Source: Aquiluna sp. (GTDB lineage Bacteria; Actinomycetota; Actinomycetes; Actinomycetales; Microbacteriaceae). Taken from it: a stretch of DNA of 24,792 bases. Of this stretch, positions 21,816-24,792 are shown piece after piece. The stretch spans positions 1 through 24,792 of the forward strand of contig JAGYIH010000012.1 in the NCBI GenBank assembly GCA_018402615.1. The letters run 5' to 3'. The position numbers were made by a program, and so were the translations under genes. Positions within the stretch are counted from its first letter, which is position 1, and each line of letters opens with the position of its first letter. The notes below the pieces were generated by a model, which made no database searches, had not been told where the DNA came from, and saw only the letters and a list, made by a program, of their open reading frames with translations.

Positions 21816-22743
21816 ACCCCTCTCCGGTTAGGTCTACAAAGTACTCTTCGAGGCTTGGGTGTTCTAACCGAAGCTCGGTGACCCTAAGTTTTTTCTTCAC
21901 CAAGACCTCATTTATCTTTGCAACATCCAGGTCCTGAGCAACCGGTGCGATGAGCTTGCCTCCGGAAATTTTGATTTTGCCAATGCCGTTTTGCTTCAAA
22001 AGTTCAATCGCCAAATCAATCTGGTCGACTTCAAGAATGAGCCTGGTTTGGCCGTGGGAACGAAGTTCTGCAAGCGAACCCTGCGCCAGGATGTTGCCCG
22101 CTGACATCACGGCAACGTGGTCGCAAAGCTGCTCTATCTCTGTCAGTAGGTGGCTGGATAGAAAAATGGTTATGCCCTCGCTGGCGAGAGAGCGAATCAG
22201 GTTTCTAACCTCGCGGGTGCCCTGGGGGTCAAGACCGTTGGTTGGTTCATCTAGGACAAGCAGCTGTCTTGGCTTTAGTAACGCATTGGCAAGCCCCAGG
22301 CGCTGCTTCATGCCAAGTGAGTAGGCGTGCACCTTTTTCTTGGCCGCGTTCGTAAGCCCAACGCGCTCTAAGGCAGCCGCCACCCGCTTTGATCTGGTCT
22401 TTGAATCTGAAAAGCGATCTGCCGAGTCCATGCGCATCAGGTTGTTGCGACCTGACATATATGGGTAGAAGGCGGGTCCCTCGACCAGGGCGCCAACCTT
22501 AGGCAGTGCCTGCTGCAGATCTTTGGTGATTGGGTGGTCTAAAAGTTTGATTTCCCCAGAGGTCGCCTCAGCAAGGCCTAAGAGCATACGAATCGTGGTT
22601 GTTTTTCCTGAACCGTTAGGGCCCAGAAATCCAAATACTGAACCCCTGGGAACCGCTAACGAAATTCCGTTGACCGCATTTTGGTCACCAAAGGTTTTGG
22701 TGAGGCCACTGGTTTCAATGGCCCACCGATTTTGATCAAGCAC
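21799..22743 (-). CDS. ABC transporter ATP-binding protein (BcrA/CcmA-like)
   Basis: 314 residues. ABC motifs are complete: Walker A GPNGSGKTT near residue 40, signature YSLGMKQRL, Walker B LLVLDEPTNGLDP, and the H-loop in LSSHLL. The C-terminal extension of about 90 residues is typical for drug/lantibiotic-type exporters. The GTG at 22743 sits directly after the TAA of the LolA-like gene. The nearest GGAAGT is about 15 nt away, so initiation probably depends on coupling. Confidence 0.93.
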   Translation of the reverse strand: MLDQNRWAIETSGLTKTFGDQNAVNGISLAVPRGSVFGFLGPNGSGKTTTIRMLLGLAEATSGEIKLLDHPITKDLQQALPKVGALVEGPAFYPYMSGRNNLMRMDSADRFSDSKTRSKRVAAALERVGLTNAAKKKVHAYSLGMKQRLGLANALLKPRQLLVLDEPTNGLDPQGTREVRNLIRSLASEGITIFLSSHLLTEIEQLCDHVAVMSAGNILAQGSLAELRSHGQTRLILEVDQIDLAIELLKQNGIGKIKISGGKLIAPVAQDLDVAKINEVLVKKKLRVTELRLEHPSLEEYFVDLTGEGFEVVR

Positions 22744-23988
22744 TTAGCGGGCTGCTACTTCCTGCAAGAACTCAATTGTTACCGCACCGGCGTAGACGGC
22801 TCCGGAGTCAGTAACTAAGACGTTCAAGACCGGGGTCGAGAAGACTTTGCCGCCCGCAACTTGAATCATCAGGTCACCGAACAACTCGTTCTCCATGAGG
22901 TCCATTGGGACATCCTGTGGCATGGCAGGCAGATAGATGACGCTCTCCCAGCCCTCGCCAATCATTTCCGGCTTTGGCTGGTCTGCATAGCGAGCCTCAA
23001 GCTCGGCACGCATCGCTGCATTGTCCTCATTGGTGTATCCCTGGGCCTCGTACTGAGCCTTGTAGGCCTCGAGCTGAGCCTCTAGCTCTGCTGGCACCTC
23101 CATGGTCTCAACGGTGGTTCCCGGGGGAGGTGTGAAGCTAAATAGTGAAGCGTCAGGAGTTTCGAAGCTGATGCTCTCGAATCCGACGTGGAACGCCGGG
23201 GTCTCCTGCTCAATCGAGTAGACCTTGACGTCAAGCGCCATGCCGGTCTCGGAGTCAACCGAGATAACAACCGACTCAATTAGAGAGTTGGCAGCATTTG
23301 GCTGGGCAATCAGTTGGTAGGCGGTGCGGCCAGCCAGCATGTGGTCTTTACCAACAGAAACATCGGTGGTCTCACCAATCTGCTCCATTAGGTAGTCAGC
23401 AACCGCCTCTGGGTTAGAGATGTCTAGCTGAATCTGAGCCGCGTAGTCATCCAGCTGAGCCTGAAGCTCGTCCCGCATCTCGGCCTTTTCTTCTTCAGAA
23501 ACCTCGTAGTCGAAGCTTCCGGTGATCGCTGTTGCCTTGCGGGCATCGTAAATCCAGAATTCGTCTTCATTGATGATTAAGTCTCGTTGGCTCATTGGGT
23601 CCAGAATCTGGACTCGCGTACCAACCTCGGATGCGTAGATACGAATCTTGTGGGTTCCGGCAATCAGCTCCACGGCCTGAGTCAGGGCGTTCTGCTCAAT
23701 GAGGCTTGGGATGAAGTCTTCGAAGCCTTCCGGCATCTTCTCTTCCATCTCAGCAATCATTTCCTCGTCCATCATGGAGCTCATCTCCAGAGGGGGTAGA
23801 CCGAGGTCAGAGGTCTTGACGATGGTTCCGGAGAAGCCGGTAACCTCACCGTCCATTAGCAGCATCAGCTGCTGCGGAGTCAGGTCAGGAAGATCAACAG
23901 CGTTCGCCTGCATCGGGATAGCCACAGCTCCAGCTGCGATAACAGCTGGAACGATGATTGCTGGTAGCCATCGCTTTGAAATCTTCAT
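22744..23988 (-). CDS. LolA-like secreted lipoprotein-carrier-fold protein
   Basis: 414 residues. A Sec signal peptide with cleavage near ANA (residue 30) is followed by LolA/LppX-like features: GFSGTIVKTSDLG, a strand-rich middle (THKIRIY, TRVQILD, DEFWIYDA), SVGKDHMLAGRTAYQL and FHVGFESISF. It contains two acidic, helix-prone insertions (about residues 68-90 and 163-185) and a Glu/Gln/Ala-rich stretch near 300-335. LolA-fold proteins bind acyl chains in a hydrophobic half-barrel; actinobacterial ones act without an outer-membrane Lol system. The ATG has AGGGAG 6 nt upstream. First gene of a three-gene operon with the ABC ATPase and permease. Confidence 0.85.
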   Translation of the reverse strand: MKISKRWLPAIIVPAVIAAGAVAIPMQANAVDLPDLTPQQLMLLMDGEVTGFSGTIVKTSDLGLPPLEMSSMMDEEMIAEMEEKMPEGFEDFIPSLIEQNALTQAVELIAGTHKIRIYASEVGTRVQILDPMSQRDLIINEDEFWIYDARKATAITGSFDYEVSEEEKAEMRDELQAQLDDYAAQIQLDISNPEAVADYLMEQIGETTDVSVGKDHMLAGRTAYQLIAQPNAANSLIESVVISVDSETGMALDVKVYSIEQETPAFHVGFESISFETPDASLFSFTPPPGTTVETMEVPAELEAQLEAYKAQYEAQGYTNEDNAAMRAELEARYADQPKPEMIGEGWESVIYLPAMPQDVPMDLMENELFGDLMIQVAGGKVFSTPVLNVLVTDSGAVYAGAVTIEFLQEVAAR

Positions 23989-24020
23989 TTACTGCTCCCT
24001 ATTCATGCTGCTCGTTTGAT

Positions 24021-24048
24021 TCTCTAACTTTGAGTGTAAGTAATCCAA
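24021..24048 (-). promoter_or_regulatory. Promoter of the LolA-like/ABC operon
   Basis: Minus strand TTGGAT (24048-24043), 16 nt spacer, TAGAGA (24026-24021). It gives a 5' leader of roughly 25 nt containing AGGGAG before the ATG at 23988. Confidence 0.4.
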
Positions 24049-24086
24049 CTTAGAAGGTGCTGAGAATGTTTCCATACTCTTTTATT

Positions 24087-24142
24087 GGACTCCGTGCCTA
24101 AATAGAACCACAACTGGTTCCAATTGTTCCCAGTCCGGCACG
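24087..24142. repeat. Interlocked inverted repeats in the gap upstream of the LolA-like operon
   Basis: GGACT (24087-24091) pairs with AGTCC (24132-24136), CGTGCC (24093-24098) with GGCACG (24137-24142), and a perfect hairpin GAACCA-caac-TGGTTC (24105-24120) lies between. The two outer pairings cross, so they are alternatives or a pseudoknot. Nothing else is seen in the 190-nt gap 23989-24178 apart from the promoter. Confidence 0.35.
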
Positions 24143-24178
24143 AAATGTATTAGTGAGGATCAAAATGCGGAATCGTTA

Positions 24179-24484
24179 TCAATTTGTGAATGGCGTCTCT
24201 TCGAGGAAAATGACGGATCTTGCCTCCACGAAATTTGGCACAACGAAGTTCAAAAAGTGCTGGGCATGAGTGGTTGCGACGTGCTCGGGGTAGACCTCTT
24301 TTGAGGCGAATGACTCGAAAAGGTGGAAGGTCGCAGGCTGTATTTGAGACTGCGAAACATCAAATTTAGAGCAGATCCCAGAGTCTAAACTTGCTCTTGA
24401 GAGGCTCTGCAGAGCCTTTCTCAGGTTTTCTACATTTCCCTCAGAGGCTGTGAGTTCTACGTATAGGTGGAAGCCGGAAGTCAA
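24179..24484 (-). CDS. ABM-domain (antibiotic biosynthesis monooxygenase / YgiN-like) protein
   Basis: 101 residues, a normal single ABM ferredoxin-like domain. Visible features are an N-terminal strand (HLYVELTA), the helix NVENLRKALQSLSRAS, the strand TFHLFESFAS, and the H-rich segment EHVATTHAQHF. Family members oxidise quinols or degrade small aromatic or haem-like substrates, and many are uncharacterised. The TTG at 24484 is the only in-frame start near the first strand; the ribosome site (GACAGG) is weak. Single gene, facing the same way as the LolA-like operon, 190 nt upstream of it. Confidence 0.8.
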   Translation of the reverse strand: MTSGFHLYVELTASEGNVENLRKALQSLSRASLDSGICSKFDVSQSQIQPATFHLFESFASKEVYPEHVATTHAQHFLNFVVPNFVEARSVIFLEETPFTN

Positions 24485-24740
24485 CGCCTGTCCAATCCCG
24501 AAGGGCTACTCTGCGCTCCGTAACTTAGGAGAAATCCTATGCCCGTGAGGAGTTTGCGGTGGGGTTCAAAAAGCATTTTTCTTCCCCCTCGACACGCTTC
24601 GGGCATTGTTTGACAGAAAATGCATTATCTGTAAGCATCTCCTTTACTATCTGGCCAACGAGGGCATAGCGCTCACCAAAGGTCAGATGAGGCCCGGAAC
24701 GCTGGGTCGAACCCACCAATTAGAAGTCAGAGAGTGTCTT

Positions 24741-24792
24741 ATGAAACTATCAAGTAGCCCATTGAAGGCGTTAGTTGGTCTGGCCGCAGCAG
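24741..24792 (+). CDS. Start of a secreted or lipoprotein gene (partial)
   Basis: Seventeen codons are visible: MKLSSSPLKALVGLAAA and onward, a basic start followed by a hydrophobic run, typical of a signal peptide. The rest lies outside the window, so no product can be named. The 256-nt gap upstream (24485-24740) holds a TTGACA-like element near 24609 and a short perfect hairpin (TGGGT-CGA-ACCCA, 24703-24715), which might belong to this gene's control region. Confidence 0.5.
   Translation, partial: MKLSSSPLKALVGLAAA

Noticed and set aside
24703..24715. T-arm-like hairpin TGGGT-CGA-ACCCA, a possible second tRNA fragment
   Set aside because: The loop is too short for a T-loop and no acceptor, D-arm or anticodon arm is nearby; probably a simple palindrome.
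24537..24719. A 60-residue minus-strand reading frame
   Set aside because: It starts at a TTG with no ribosome site, shows no recognisable pattern, and spans a likely promoter region.
1..24792. CRISPR arrays, insertion sequences, integrases or phage genes
   Set aside because: No regular spaced repeats, transposase or integrase motifs were seen on either strand.

Overview
The window looks like chromosomal DNA from a small-genome actinobacterium, most likely a freshwater or planktonic member of the Microbacteriaceae (Luna-cluster type such as Rhodoluna or Aquiluna). This rests on gene families and style: moderate GC, near-continuous coding, frequent GTG/TTG starts, actinobacterial LolA-like, HicAB and ECF genes, and starts placed 6 nt after a TANNNT -10 box as in leaderless mRNAs. 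The genus is inference only.

Layout. 1-2295 (minus): a DCC-family thiol oxidoreductase, then dgcN and dgcA (truncated by the window edge), a probable D-glutamate salvage pair. 2370-4782 (plus): Trk/Ktr potassium channel trkH, its gating subunit trkA, and a small membrane protein whose 3' end overlaps a convergent CopC-like copper protein (to 5289). 5312-7273 (plus): a DacB/PBP4-type D-Ala-D-Ala carboxypeptidase and nicotinamidase pncA. 7270-10394: Leloir pathway genes, galT-galK (minus) divergent from galM (plus). Then a short-chain dehydrogenase (minus).

11179-14197 (plus) is a tightly coupled three-gene transporter operon: a DUF4430/transcobalamin-like lipoprotein, a single polypeptide fusing EcfT with both ECF ATPases, and an ECF S-component. 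It converges on metH, the cobalamin-dependent methionine synthase (14205-17801, minus). The neighbourhood suggests vitamin B12 capture feeding MetH.

17923-20783 holds a DUF998 membrane protein, a HicAB toxin-antitoxin pair, an unrecognised CxxC protein, a DoxX-like membrane protein, a DUF4864 lipoprotein and a 38-residue lysine-rich microprotein. Next comes a broken tRNA locus (about 20851-20951, minus) that reads as the 5' half of tRNA-Lys(UUU) joined to a degraded tRNA-Arg(CCU)-like sequence. 20979-23988 (minus) is a LolA-like lipoprotein-carrier/ABC-ATPase/ABC-permease operon. The window closes with an ABM-domain monooxygenase and the first codons of a secreted protein.

No insertion sequence, CRISPR array, rRNA or prophage was seen. 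The best candidates for a second look are the EcfT-A-A' fusion transporter beside metH, the chimeric tRNA remnant, the dgcN-dgcA pair, the recurring leaderless promoter geometry, and the microprotein.
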